Shown here in pieces: positions 36,390 to 45,465 of a stretch of 64,000 nucleotides of DNA; positions within the stretch are counted from its first letter, which is position 1; every line of letters starts with the position of its first letter. Location of the stretch: NCBI GenBank assembly GCA_963921825.1, contig OY997595.1:20267228-20331227 (forward strand). The letters run 5' to 3'. Origin of the DNA: Erodium maritimum. Lineage: Eukaryota > Streptophyta > Magnoliopsida > Geraniales > Geraniaceae. The position numbers and the translations under genes were made by a program. Below the pieces are notes generated by a model. The model was not told where the DNA came from. It did no database searches and worked only from the letters and a program-made list of their open reading frames with translations.

Positions 36390-36653
36390 ATGGGTTTTGG
36401 TATTCTTCGCAAGCCGATCCTGCGCCGCTCAAACAAGACGGATTCAGAATTGCCAAAGGGCTTCTTGGCAGTTTATGTAGGAGAGACACAGAGGAAGAGG
36501 TTCGTGGTTCCGGTTTCGTACCTGAATCAGCCATCATTTCTTGATCTGCTGATCAAAGCTGAAGAAGAGTTTGGATTCGATCATCCCATGGGCGGCTTGA
36601 CGATCCCATGTGATGAAGACACGTTCTTCACCGTCGTTTCTTGCCTTCAATAG
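36390..36653 (+). CDS. SAUR family protein (SAUR gene 1)
   Basis: An 87-residue intronless gene beginning [13 protein letters not shown]. The central SAUR domain is plain: [12 protein letters not shown] at 21-32, [14 protein letters not shown] at 37-50, [18 protein letters not shown] at 57-74, and a short tail ending VVSCLQ. Length is usual for the SAUR19/SAUR21-like group (80-110 aa). Members of that group are known to bind and inhibit PP2C.D phosphatases at the plasma membrane, keeping proton pumps active and promoting cell expansion; that role is inferred here from family. The ATG is the first in the predicted leader and is conserved in the paralogue. It looks intact and differs from SAUR gene 2 at six residues (7, 17, 20, 35, 49, 55). 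Short-lived, auxin-induced mRNA is typical of the family. Confidence 0.95.
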   Translation: MGFGILRKPILRRSNKTDSELPKGFLAVYVGETQRKRFVVPVSYLNQPSFLDLLIKAEEEFGFDHPMGGLTIPCDEDTFFTVVSCLQ

Positions 36654-36830
36654 AAACAAGTCAAGAGTCATAGAATAGTTTTGACATAGCAGGAAATGTA
36701 AATTCACGTATACTTTTTGTTCCTTTTTTCCTTTTCCACGGAAAAGAGATGTGCGTGGCTACAAATGTACCTGTATCCATGTGAGGAGCTTAAATGACAA
36801 TAAATTTCAACCACATTTTATTCAACACTC
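36654..36830 (+). repeat. SAUR 3' flank, shared with SAUR gene 2
   Basis: From CATAGAATAGTTTTGACATA through CCTTTTCCACGGAAAAGAG to CAACCACATTTT the sequence matches, in opposite orientation, 55110-55285 next to SAUR gene 2 with few differences. A canonical AATAAA lies at 36799-36804, about 146 bp after the stop, and is the likely polyadenylation signal; the paralogue has ACTAAA there. The palindrome-like TTTTCCACGGAAAA is kept in both. Confidence 0.8.
36799..36804 (+). terminator. Polyadenylation signal AATAAA of SAUR gene 1
   Basis: A canonical AATAAA about 146 bp after the SAUR stop codon, in otherwise AT-rich DNA conserved with the paralogue. Plants tolerate variants, so its use is probable, not certain. 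Confidence 0.5.
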
Positions 36831-37561
36831 TTAAGACTATCCGCAATGAAATTAGACCGATTCAGTCTACTTCCAGTTTATTGAGGTTAGTTTTTTAGAA
36901 AAGTTGTACACCCCAGTGAGACCCGACTCATGGGTCTATTGGAAATCGTATCACAATAGGAATAGACCGATTCGGTCTATTCCCAGTCTATTGTGTAAAA
37001 TTAAAATCGAAAAGAAGTTTAGATCGATGTGTTTATCAAAATGCAAGAAGACCCGACCCGACCAAAATACATTGTTTAATATGTTCAAATCGATGTCATC
37101 ACATTACACGTGCAAACTAACTACTATTGCCTATCCCAAATCAACTTCTCGGACTCGAGTAATCGGTCTGAGGGCCTAATATCTCGTGGTACACCACCTC
37201 AACCACGTGCTCTATAGGGCCGTCCCTAGCTAACTACTTTGATCGTGGAATTCTCCTCTCCAGGCATGATCACCATCATTGTCACATCAACCCTTCTTAT
37301 CTTCTCTGTTTCCGCCACCGTAATTCTTTGGTCTTAGATCCTCTATCGCCGCAGTGACAATGGGTCTTTCTACAACCCGCCCTAGCTAAATCAAGTAACT
37401 TTTACAAGTTATCATGAACTATACTAACAGACTCTTAGAAGTATATGTAGTCACAAGATAAGATCTCTCAAGTAACTTTTTCAATGATAAAAATAGGTCA
37501 GATGGAGTATGACTGACATAAAGGCCTAGAAAGTGATGTGGAGGTGCAAGATGACTAATCT
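36831..37561. other. Host DNA downstream of SAUR gene 1, no gene
   Basis: No reading frame of note. Two related 35-bp stretches (about 36855 and 36962) contain TAGACCGATTC; the second holds a perfect 9-bp palindrome, ATAGACCGA-t-TCGGTCTAT (36962-36980). The last five bases, AATCT (37557-37561), are the left target duplicate of the solo LTR that follows. Confidence 0.6.
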
Positions 37562-39377
37562 TGTAAAGAGTGGTTAAATTTAAAAGAAGCAAAATTTTAA
37601 TTTTATCGATTTGCGACATCTTGGTTGGAAATCAGAGCGAAAAATTGGAACGAGTTAAGAAAAGAAAAAAAAGGGTTTGGAAATGGGCTGGGTCGGCCAG
37701 ACCAACAACTGATTTGGCATTTGGGCCGAGAAGCCCAAACCGCTGCCTGAGGCCCGTTTAAGATCGCCCCGCCTTATATAAGGCTGAAATTAGGATTTTA
37801 CCCCCATTCTCTTCTCCTTCTTCGCTTCACTCGCCTCCCTCCCTCTCCCGACCAGTCCCCTCTTAAGCTCCGTTCACTAGTCGCCGCCCCGAACCACCAC
37901 CTCCGACCAGCTCGGGTCCCCGACCTCTCTCTCCCTCGCACCGCCATTCGTTCCCCCTCGACGTCCAGCCCGAGACCCTCGCCGACACTCCGACCCTCCT
38001 CCTTCTCCGTTTAGATCTCGACCGCCCCTCTCTCCTCTCCTTCACGTCACCTCGAGCTCGAGATCGATCCCGGTCACCACGGCCTCCCGGTGACCGTACC
38101 AGATCGATCTACGGCGGAAGACGGTGCTCGGACCGCAAGTCGCCATCCCTTCCCCGCGGCGCTCCAGATATGACGTGCCAACGCCGTCCGCCACCGTCAT
38201 CCTTCCTTACGGTGAGCGTTGAACCCTTGAGTTTCGGTCGCCGACGGTGCCTTCGTCGGTGGCCGGTTTCAAACCGAACGTCTTTTCTTCCCTTGTTTTT
38301 GTTCTTGTTGCCGAGCACTCCTTGGATCTGGGCGTGTGGAAACGATATTGGAACAATTTTTTTTAAAGAAAATATTTTTCAAAGGAAATTAATCTGTTAC
38401 TTTGGGATGTAAATTAAAAACGAGAAAAAAATTAGATTTATTAAAAAGGACCTGTTTTAGACTGTGGAACGAACTTGGTTCGGTTTTGGAAACCCTAACG
38501 AGTGAATTGGACGTTAAATCGGACAAGAACGGGACAAAAAGCAGAACGTTGAATCGGACCTCGGATATCGCGCCTTGGGATTCGTGCATCGAAACCCGCA
38601 CCCCGGGATCCGTGTACTGGGAACCACGCCTCGGTTTACGTGCACCGGGTTCTGTGCTCGGGACTCGGGTGCTCGAACCCGATTCGTCGCAATCCCGCTT
38701 TTATCCCGTTCGAGTTTAAAAGGCAACGTATTGTTTTTACTTGGACCGTACCTGTTCTGATGTAAGTTTGAACTGTGAAAAACCCAGACTTGGACTTCGT
38801 CGGAGGAGAGGAAGCTAACCGGACAGCAGTTGATAGGAGTATTTGTTCGTAGGAAGACCACAAGGTAGGGAAAGTTCTAACTCCTCGAGTATTTCAATAC
38901 TAGTATGCCTATTAGGTTAATAAAATCGGAAAGGTCCTAGAATTGCATAAAGGATGCGAATCACTAGAAAAAGTGTCTTTCGATTACTAATAACCGGACG
39001 AGTCTAGAAATGCATGATTAGGATGCAAATCACTAGTTAGCTCGCTTTCAATACTTGGGAATTGATTTACTGGTAGAAAGGTCGTGATGAGCCCTCGGAT
39101 TAGTTGTGTGTTAGCTTCACATGCTTGTTTGCTGGTCATTAGGATAATCAAGAGTCTAATGAAACTAGATCGAATGCATGCTTGAATATTTGAATGTTGA
39201 ACTTGAATGATTAAATCGTTGGTTGACTGATTGAATGCTTAAGTGATTGAATGGTTGATCGAGTATGATTGGTTGTGCCAAAGAGGCACGATCAGGTGAT
39301 CGATTGACTGGTGGAGAGCAAGTGGTAAGTGATGGTAAGTGTAATTATGGGTATGAATCTCGTGTGGTGTGTATTGA

Positions 39378-42300
39378 TGTAAAACCCACTTTGTTTAAAT
39401 GAGTATTAAAGTGCGAACTGGTACTTGGGGGGTGTTTTTGCATCAAGTTTGGTTGGAAAAGAAAAAGAAAAAGAAAAAAAAGGGTTAAGAGTGGTTCTGG
39501 GTTGGACAGGGTGTCAGACGCGAGTTGGGCCCGAGCCAAGCAAGCCCACGCCATTTGTGCGCAGGCCCGGATGGCCCAAGCCCAACGCACGAAGGAACCC
39601 TAGCCTTAAAAGGGGCTCGACGCCCTTTCAGCTCCAGATCCGTCCACACCTTCCGAGACGAGAGCTCATCTCTCTCGCCGTCGAACCAGAAACCCGCTGC
39701 CGCACTTTCTCTCCTTCCCCGACCACCACCTCGTCTTCTCCGAGCTCGCCTCCACCTTCCTCTTCTTCTCCTCCGTCTTCTTCACCCAGAAACCCAGAAG
39801 CCCTTGCTCGTCTTCTCCCTCCTTGATTCAAGACCGCCGCCAACGAGAACGAACCCCACCGTGCCTGAATCAGGCAGAGCTTCAACGGTGAGTCGTTCCT
39901 CACCGGTTCCACCCCCTTTTACCCTTCTTCTCGCGTCGATTCGAAGAGCTCCGGGCTCATTTGGGGTCAGAGAAGGTCAGGAGCGTCGCCGCAACTCTCC
40001 GAGCTCCAGATCTGCGATTCCAATCGCCGGCGAGCCTTTTTGGCCGTCAGATCTGGCTGGGAGGGTTCGGTCCTCGCCCCAATCCTCATCCTCGTCGAGT
40101 CCTGAGCCTTTGGCAACCCAACCTACGCCAAAAACTCGCCGTCGAAGCCCTGATGCCACCGCCGCCGGAGTCGCCTGAACCCTAGCCCCGGCCAGCGTCG
40201 TCCCCAGCTCAGACCGGATGAAGTCGAGTTATTGGGCTCGGGCCCGGAGCTTAGTTGGGCCTCGGCCTGGACTGGATTTGGGCCTTGGGCTCGAATCTAG
40301 TTTGGGCCACGGCCCAGACTGACTCTGGACGTCGGGTCCGGACTCGGGCCTGACTCCGGGACTGGGTCGGGTACGGGCTGGTTGGACAGACTCGTTTAAT
40401 TAAATTAAAACTGATTTAATGACACTTTGGACTAAGTCGGACTTTTATTGGATTAAAGGGTTTAATTAAAGGAAAGGTCGAACTGTTAATTTAAAGAACT
40501 GGGTAATCTGGACCCGATCTGATTTTGGATCGTTTGTGTGGAAACCCAGACTCGGAGCTTGGACTTCGCCCGTGCAGACGAAGACCACTCCGGTACGCGT
40601 GTGAAGAACGGAGGAGCGACTGATCGTCTTTTCAGCAGAGTGCATTAGAGGAAGACCTCGAGGTAGGAAAAGCCTTAACTTCTTATTTAAACGCTTAGTA
40701 TGCATGATTAGGACAATAAAATCGGAAAGGTCCTAGAATTGCCTATAGGATGCGAATAACTAGAATAATCGTATTTCAATTACTAATAATTGAATGAGTC
40801 TAGTATGCATGCTTAGGATGACAACGACTAGTGAAGCTTGCTTTCATTACTTGGGAATTGATTTACTGGTAGAGAGGCTGTGAAGAGCTCTCGGATTAGT
40901 TGTGTGCTAGGTTCACATGCTTAGTTGTTAGTAATCGGATAAACTAAGGGTCTAATTATGCTAGTTAGTTTAATTGATCGAATGCTTAATTGATCGTTCA
41001 CATGATTGTTGATTGGTTGAGTGATTGTGTTGATATAATTGTTGGTTGAACGGATGATCGAGTATAACTGGTTGTGCCAAAGGGGTACAATCAGGTGATC
41101 GATGTACCGTTGGTTCGTGACAGGTAAGTTTACGGTAAGTGTGGAATGTTATTGGTTGTCTGTGCTGTGATGAAAGTGTGATTTATGCATTGTTCATTGT
41201 TAGACAAATCTAGTGTTTGTTTATTTACTCTTATTCTTGAAATGCTTGTTTGTTTTTTTGGTTCGGTACTACACCGGGGGGGGGGGTAATCCGGTGCCGT
41301 TGTGGTTATTGAGTGATTATGGAGTGGTTAATTGAGTGATGTGAGGGGCCTATGGCTCGGCAGATCCTACGGGATCTTGAGTGATGTGAGGAGCCTATGG
41401 CTCGGCAGATCCTACAGGATATTGAGTGATGTGAGGAGCCTATGGCTCGACCGATCCTACGGGGTATTGAGTGATGTGAGGAGCCTATGGCTCGGCAGAT
41501 CCTACGGGATATTGAGTGATGTGAGGAGCCTATGGCTCGGCAGATCCTACGGGATATTGAGTGATGTGAGGAGCCTATGGCTCGGCAGATCCTACGGTAT
41601 ATTGAGGGAATTACTTCACGTGAGATGGTTCTGAGGTTTCACCGAAGGACGTGCGTCCTACGGAAGCACTACCTTGGTTCCCAATGACTAGGGTCCTTTG
41701 GAGACATTTTCGAGAATACCGAAGATGAGAATCCCTATGGGATGGTGTCCGGTACTCCAATGTATATCTCTCCTTCGGACCGAGGGAAAATATGAGGTGA
41801 TATGAATACTCTAGTGGATCGGATTATGGGAACCGAGGTGACACTAGAATCTATTCATGGATCAGAGGCTTGAGAAAGCAGGTGGTTGGCGTAATATCAA
41901 TTACTTCCATTTAATCGTTATGATACCTTATGTTAATTATGTTATGGAACCTTTCAATTTAATGTTATTTTCAAGAGTACGAGTCTATCTTATTCCATCT
42001 TGTTTATATATTATTTCATCGTACTTATCTTATTCTGTCTGGTTACGCTTTATTCAATTGTGGTCATATTTGTTGTTATTTAAATCATCCGTTTACACAA
42101 TACAGTGTTGATCCAAGGGTTGAATCGTTAAGGTTTTTTTTCCTATTGAGCGTAAGCTCACCCCTTTGTTTCTCTTACTGTTTTACAGGAGTAGCCGATG
42201 TCTAGAGAGGCGAGGCTTGGGAGTTTCAGTTATCTTGGGTTTTAGCTTAGACTTATGTTGGTCGCCGTACTAAACTTTTATTTATTACTTTACTTGTTGA

Positions 42301-42451
42301 GCTGTGACTCACTGGAGATTCTAAACTTTTATTTGATGATTTGAGGAGATTTATTTGTCTATTTAAAGGTTTATAATTGTTATTTATTGTTTTTCTTTAC
42401 AAATTCTATTCACGTCTCAACTCCGGTCAAAACTGGATTTGGGGCGTGACA
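39378..42451 (+). mobile_element. Inner solo LTR with perfect target duplicate ATTGA
   Basis: TGTAAAACCCACTTTGTTTAAA at 39378 to GGGGCGTGACA at 42451, 3074 bp, between ATTGA (39373-39377) and ATTGA (42452-42456). Its host LTR continues without loss on both sides. Its start is close to the LTRs of the element at 45466-53677 while its second half is closer to the Tekay-type LTRs, so it may be a mosaic. It includes a C/T-rich leader (39600-39900), a donor-like AACGGTGAGTC near 39886, a 45-bp array (41334-41612) and hairpin TGAGCGTAAGCTCA at 42147. Confidence 0.88.
41334..41612 (+). repeat. 45-bp tandem array in inner solo LTR
   Basis: Six units of 45 bp (GTGATGTGAGGAGCCTATGG then CTCGGCAGATCCTACGGGAT and ATTGA). 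Because 45 is a multiple of three it leaves an open frame with a 15-residue repeat, which I regard as accidental. Each unit holds two small hairpins: GAGCC-tat-GGCTC, and ATCC-TACG-GGAT, which is a C(UACG)G tetraloop in RNA. Confidence 0.85.
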
Positions 42452-42479
42452 ATTGATGAACGTGTGTATTTCTATGATT

Positions 42480-42600
42480 GGTTATTGAGCCTGCGGGCAA
42501 TGGTTATGGACCCTGCGGGGCATTGTTTGAGTGATCCTGCGGGATATTGATTGTGGACCCTGCGGGGCATTGTTTGATAGATCCTGTGGGATACCGGTTA
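42480..42600 (+). repeat. Cluster of UNCG-loop hairpins
   Basis: Five short stem-loops in about 110 bp: GCC-TGCG-GGC (42489-42498), CCC-TGCG-GGG (42511-42520), ATCC-TGCG-GGAT (42534-42545), CCC-TGCG-GGG (42558-42567), ATCC-TGTG-GGAT (42581-42592). A second cluster lies at 43909-43973 (CCC-TGCG-GGG, CCC-TACG-GGG twice) and another at 44084-44093 (CCC-TCCG-GGG). The stems differ on both sides while the loop keeps the UNCG pattern, the most stable tetraloop class in RNA. Confidence 0.75.
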
Positions 42601-43543
42601 GGGTACCCACACCGTTGAGGATTCCGGGGTGGGGATGGTTTATGAGAATGGTTATTGGTGATCCGGTATGGTACCCACATCGTTGAGGATTCCGATGTGG
42701 GGTAGTATCATAACCGATGGTTATTGGTGATCCGGTATGGTACCCACATCGTTGAGGATTTTGATGTGGGGTAGTATCATAACTGATGGTTATTGGTGAT
42801 CCGGTATGGTACTCACATCGTTGAGGATTCCGATGTGGGGTAGTATGATAACCGATGGTTATTGGTGATCCGGTGTGGTACCCACATCGTTGAGGATTCC
42901 GATGTGGGGTAGTATCATAGCCGATGGTTATTGGTGATCTGGTATGGTACCCACATCGTTGAGGATTCCGATGTGGGGTAGTATCATAACCGATGGTTAT
43001 TGGTGATCCGGTATGGTACCCACATCGTTGAGGATTCCGATGTGGGGTAGTATCATAACCGATGGTTATTGGTGATCCGGTATCGTACCCACATCGTTGA
43101 GGATTCCGATGTGGGATAGTAACATAACCGATGGTTATTGGTGATCCGGTATGGTACCCACATCGTTGAGGATTCCGATGTAGGGTAGTATCATAACCGA
43201 TGGTTATTGGTGATCCGGTATGGTACCCACATCGTTGAGGATTCCGATGTGGGGTAGTATCATAACCGATGGTTATTGGTGATCCGGTATGGTACCCACA
43301 TCGTTGAGGATTCCGATGTGGGGTAGTATCATAACCGATGGTTATTGGTGATCCGGTATGGTACCCACATCGTTGAGGATTCCGATGTGGGGTAGTATCA
43401 TAGCCGATGGTTATTGGTGATCCGGTATGGTACCCACATCGTTGAGGATTCCGATGTGGGGTAGTATCATAGCCGATGGTTATTGGTGATCCGGTATGGT
43501 ACCCACATCGTTGAGGACTCCGATATGGGGTAGTACCTTAGCC
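42600..43543 (+). repeat. 69-bp hairpin minisatellite in solo LTR
   Basis: About 13 units at 69-bp spacing (for example ATCCGG at 42661, 42730, 42799), nearly identical to each other. Each contains arms CCCACATCG and CGATGTGGG, a perfect 9-bp stem around TTGAGGATTC. Differences between units are few, so the array expanded recently by unequal exchange or slippage. It sits where the 69-bp arrays of the LTRs at 1431 and 61114 sit. Confidence 0.9.
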
Positions 43544-43890
43544 GATGAATTGGTATCCGATATGGTACCCACACCGAAGGAATACAGTGTGGGGTAGTAT
43601 CATAATCGGCACTCGTTATGGTACCTACACCGTGGAGGAATACGGTCTGGGGTAGTATCATAGTCGGCACTCGTTATGGTACCTACACCGTGGAGGAATA
43701 CGGTGTGGGGTAGTATCATAGTCGGCATCCGTTATGGTGCCTACACCGTGGAGGAATACGGTGTGGGGTAGTATCATTGTCGGCACTCGTTATGGTATCT
43801 ACACCGTGGAGGAATACGGTGTGGGGTAGTATCATAGTCGGCACTGGGTATGGTACCTACGCCGTAGAGAAATCCGGTGTGGGGTAGTAT
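43544..43890 (+). repeat. 58-bp hairpin minisatellite in solo LTR
   Basis: About six units of 58 bp directly after the 69-bp array. Each has arms CTACACCGT and ACGGTGTGG around GGAGGAAT. Compared with the 69-bp units a T-A pair in the stem has become C-G and a C-G pair has become T-G, so pairing is kept. The last unit (43860-43885) keeps pairing through ACGCCG/CGGTGT. Confidence 0.85.
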
Positions 43891-44777
43891 CATAACCGTT
43901 GGATTGGACCCTGCGGGGCATTTATTATTGGACCCTACGGGGCATCGTTTATTGGACGGTTTACCCTACGGGGATGATTAGTGGTTGATTCACCCAAGTG
44001 TATGCGTCTCAAGGGAGCCATACCTTGGTTCCCTATGACATATGGTCCTTTTGAGACGTTTCCGAGAACCCCGACAATTAGCGCCCTCCGGGGTTGTTAC
44101 CGGTAGTCTGCCGTTATGCTTCTCCTCCGGACCGAGGGAAAATCCGACATAACACCAGGACTATTGTGGATCGGGGTATGGGACCCGATATGACACAAGA
44201 ACCTAGTGTTCCGGAGTATTGAGATTGAAATTGTTAACGCGATATTCACTTGCTTTCCTTTTAATGGTTATCAAATACTTGCAGTACTTTCCTTTTGATT
44301 TCTCATAATACCGTTATTCTTAAGAATTGAATATTATTTCCTCTTTAGTCTTGCCATAGTATATTATTGGTTAATGGTATTAACTGCATATTGTGCGACC
44401 GTGCTAAAACCCTTTTATTACTAAAATGAGGCTAAACGGTTTATGATTTTCCCTACTAAGCGTAAGCTCAACCCTATTTGTTTTATCTGTTGTTTATACA
44501 GGCATGACTGTTGAGTAGTGGGCTCGAAGCTCGGGAGCTTCTGGAGAGTCTGGGCTTGTTTAGAGACGTATTGGTCATTGTATTGAACCTCTTATTTTAC
44601 TTGCTTATTCGGAGCTTGACTCTTATTATAGTTTCGGAAAATATTTTTATCGAGTTATTTGATTGGAATTAACTTTGAGGCTTACTATTGTTAAAAGGTT
44701 GCGTTTTATGTTATTATTTTATTCTCAACTCAAGTCACGTCTCGAGTCCGGCCAAAAAGCGGATTTGGGGTGTGACA

Positions 44778-45060
44778 AATCTCGAAACTAAGAGGGGAAA
44801 TGATAGAGGAGAAAAGGTTAAAGAATGAGCTTTGGGGCTTTTATGGTCGTCCCCTTCTGCTTAGAGACATTGATCCAATGGACAGAGAACTTCCTGCACT
44901 TGATCGTATGTAGTTTTGGGTCCATATCCATGGTCTCCCTCTACTGGTCTAGACACGGTCGATTGGGGAGACGATTGGAGCGTCATTTGGTTTCTGTGTG
45001 GAGGTTCCATGAGATTAATGAGGCCTATGTTGGGGAGGGGTGGTGAAGTTTCGATTCTGG
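44778..45060 (+). pseudogene. DUF4283 / LINE ORF1-like domain, decayed
   Basis: From about 44827 one frame reads ELWGFYGRPLLLRDIDP, then FWVHIHGLPLLV and SIGETIGASFG, which is the signature of the DUF4283 domain found in ORF1 of plant L1-type LINEs and in related zinc-knuckle proteins. The frame has three stop codons within about 75 codons and no start or knuckle can be placed, so it is not functional. The solo LTR to the left inserted into this same host DNA (duplicate AATCT), and the element at 45466 follows 400 bp later. LINE remnant or decayed host gene cannot be told apart. Confidence 0.6.
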
Positions 45061-45465
45061 CACCTCATGGAGAGCCCTCTTCGTCGTCACCTACTGCTGC
45101 GTTTTAGAGAGTTCATGGAGCCCTTTACAACCATTATGCAGTTGTTGTCGGTAAAGAAGAAACACAACATGGTGAACACAACTTTTGTTCACAATTGTGT
45201 GGTTCTGAAGCCTTTATTTATGGAATATAACATGTTTCCAGATTCTTTCGCAAACGTGAAAATGTTTTGACGAGTGGGATGTGTTATGGGTGGTACGATA
45301 TTTTCCTACATGTGTATCGTTTATACTACAAGGAAACGATCAATTGGACGTGCTATCCAGTTTGTCCCGACTTTTGGAACGAGACGACATCGAGTGGGAA
45401 ACAGAAATCGAAGAAGGTCATTATTAGATAGTTCACCTTATATTTCAAAGAAAATAAACTGGTGT
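45061..45465 (+). other. Host or LINE DNA between two insertions
   Basis: No domain recognised; it probably continues the DUF4283-like relic. The last five bases, GGTGT (45461-45465), are the left target duplicate of the next element, and the same stretch continues at 53678. Confidence 0.4.

Larger units (their letters stand above)
37562..44777 (+). mobile_element. Solo LTR, Ty3/gypsy type, with nested solo LTR
   Basis: Starts TGTAAAGAGTGG at 37562 and ends GGATTTGGGGTGTGACA at 44777, flanked by perfect 5-bp duplicates AATCT (37557-37561 and 44778-44782). No internal region, primer site or polypurine tract is present, so it is a solo LTR left by recombination between two LTRs. A second solo LTR (39378-42451) sits inside it; without it this LTR is about 4.1 kb, enlarged by tandem arrays at 42600-43890. 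It carries a TATA box (TATATAAG, 37775-37782), a donor-like ACGGTGAGCG near 38212, the conserved 'gtagggaaag' block near 38865 and a TAAGCGTAAGCTCA hairpin at 44457. Confidence 0.85.

Noticed and set aside
38402-38863. Overlapping frames of about 100 codons on both strands
   Set aside because: Within the outer solo LTR (37562-44777), in a GC-rich repetitive block; no domain and no conservation with relatives.
39425-40185. Long Pro/Ser-rich frames that look like a gene's first exon
   Set aside because: They fall inside the inner solo LTR bounded by ATTGA duplicates, in the C/T-rich leader; overlapping frames are all open because of base composition.
41332-41634. 100-codon frame with a 15-residue repeat
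   Set aside because: Open only because the DNA repeat is 45 bp, a multiple of three; it lies in a solo LTR downstream of no translation signal.
42600-43890. Regular repeats with short constant blocks, CRISPR-like at first sight
   Set aside because: Units are contiguous minisatellite copies without unique spacers, inside a plant LTR with target duplicates; no cas-like genes.
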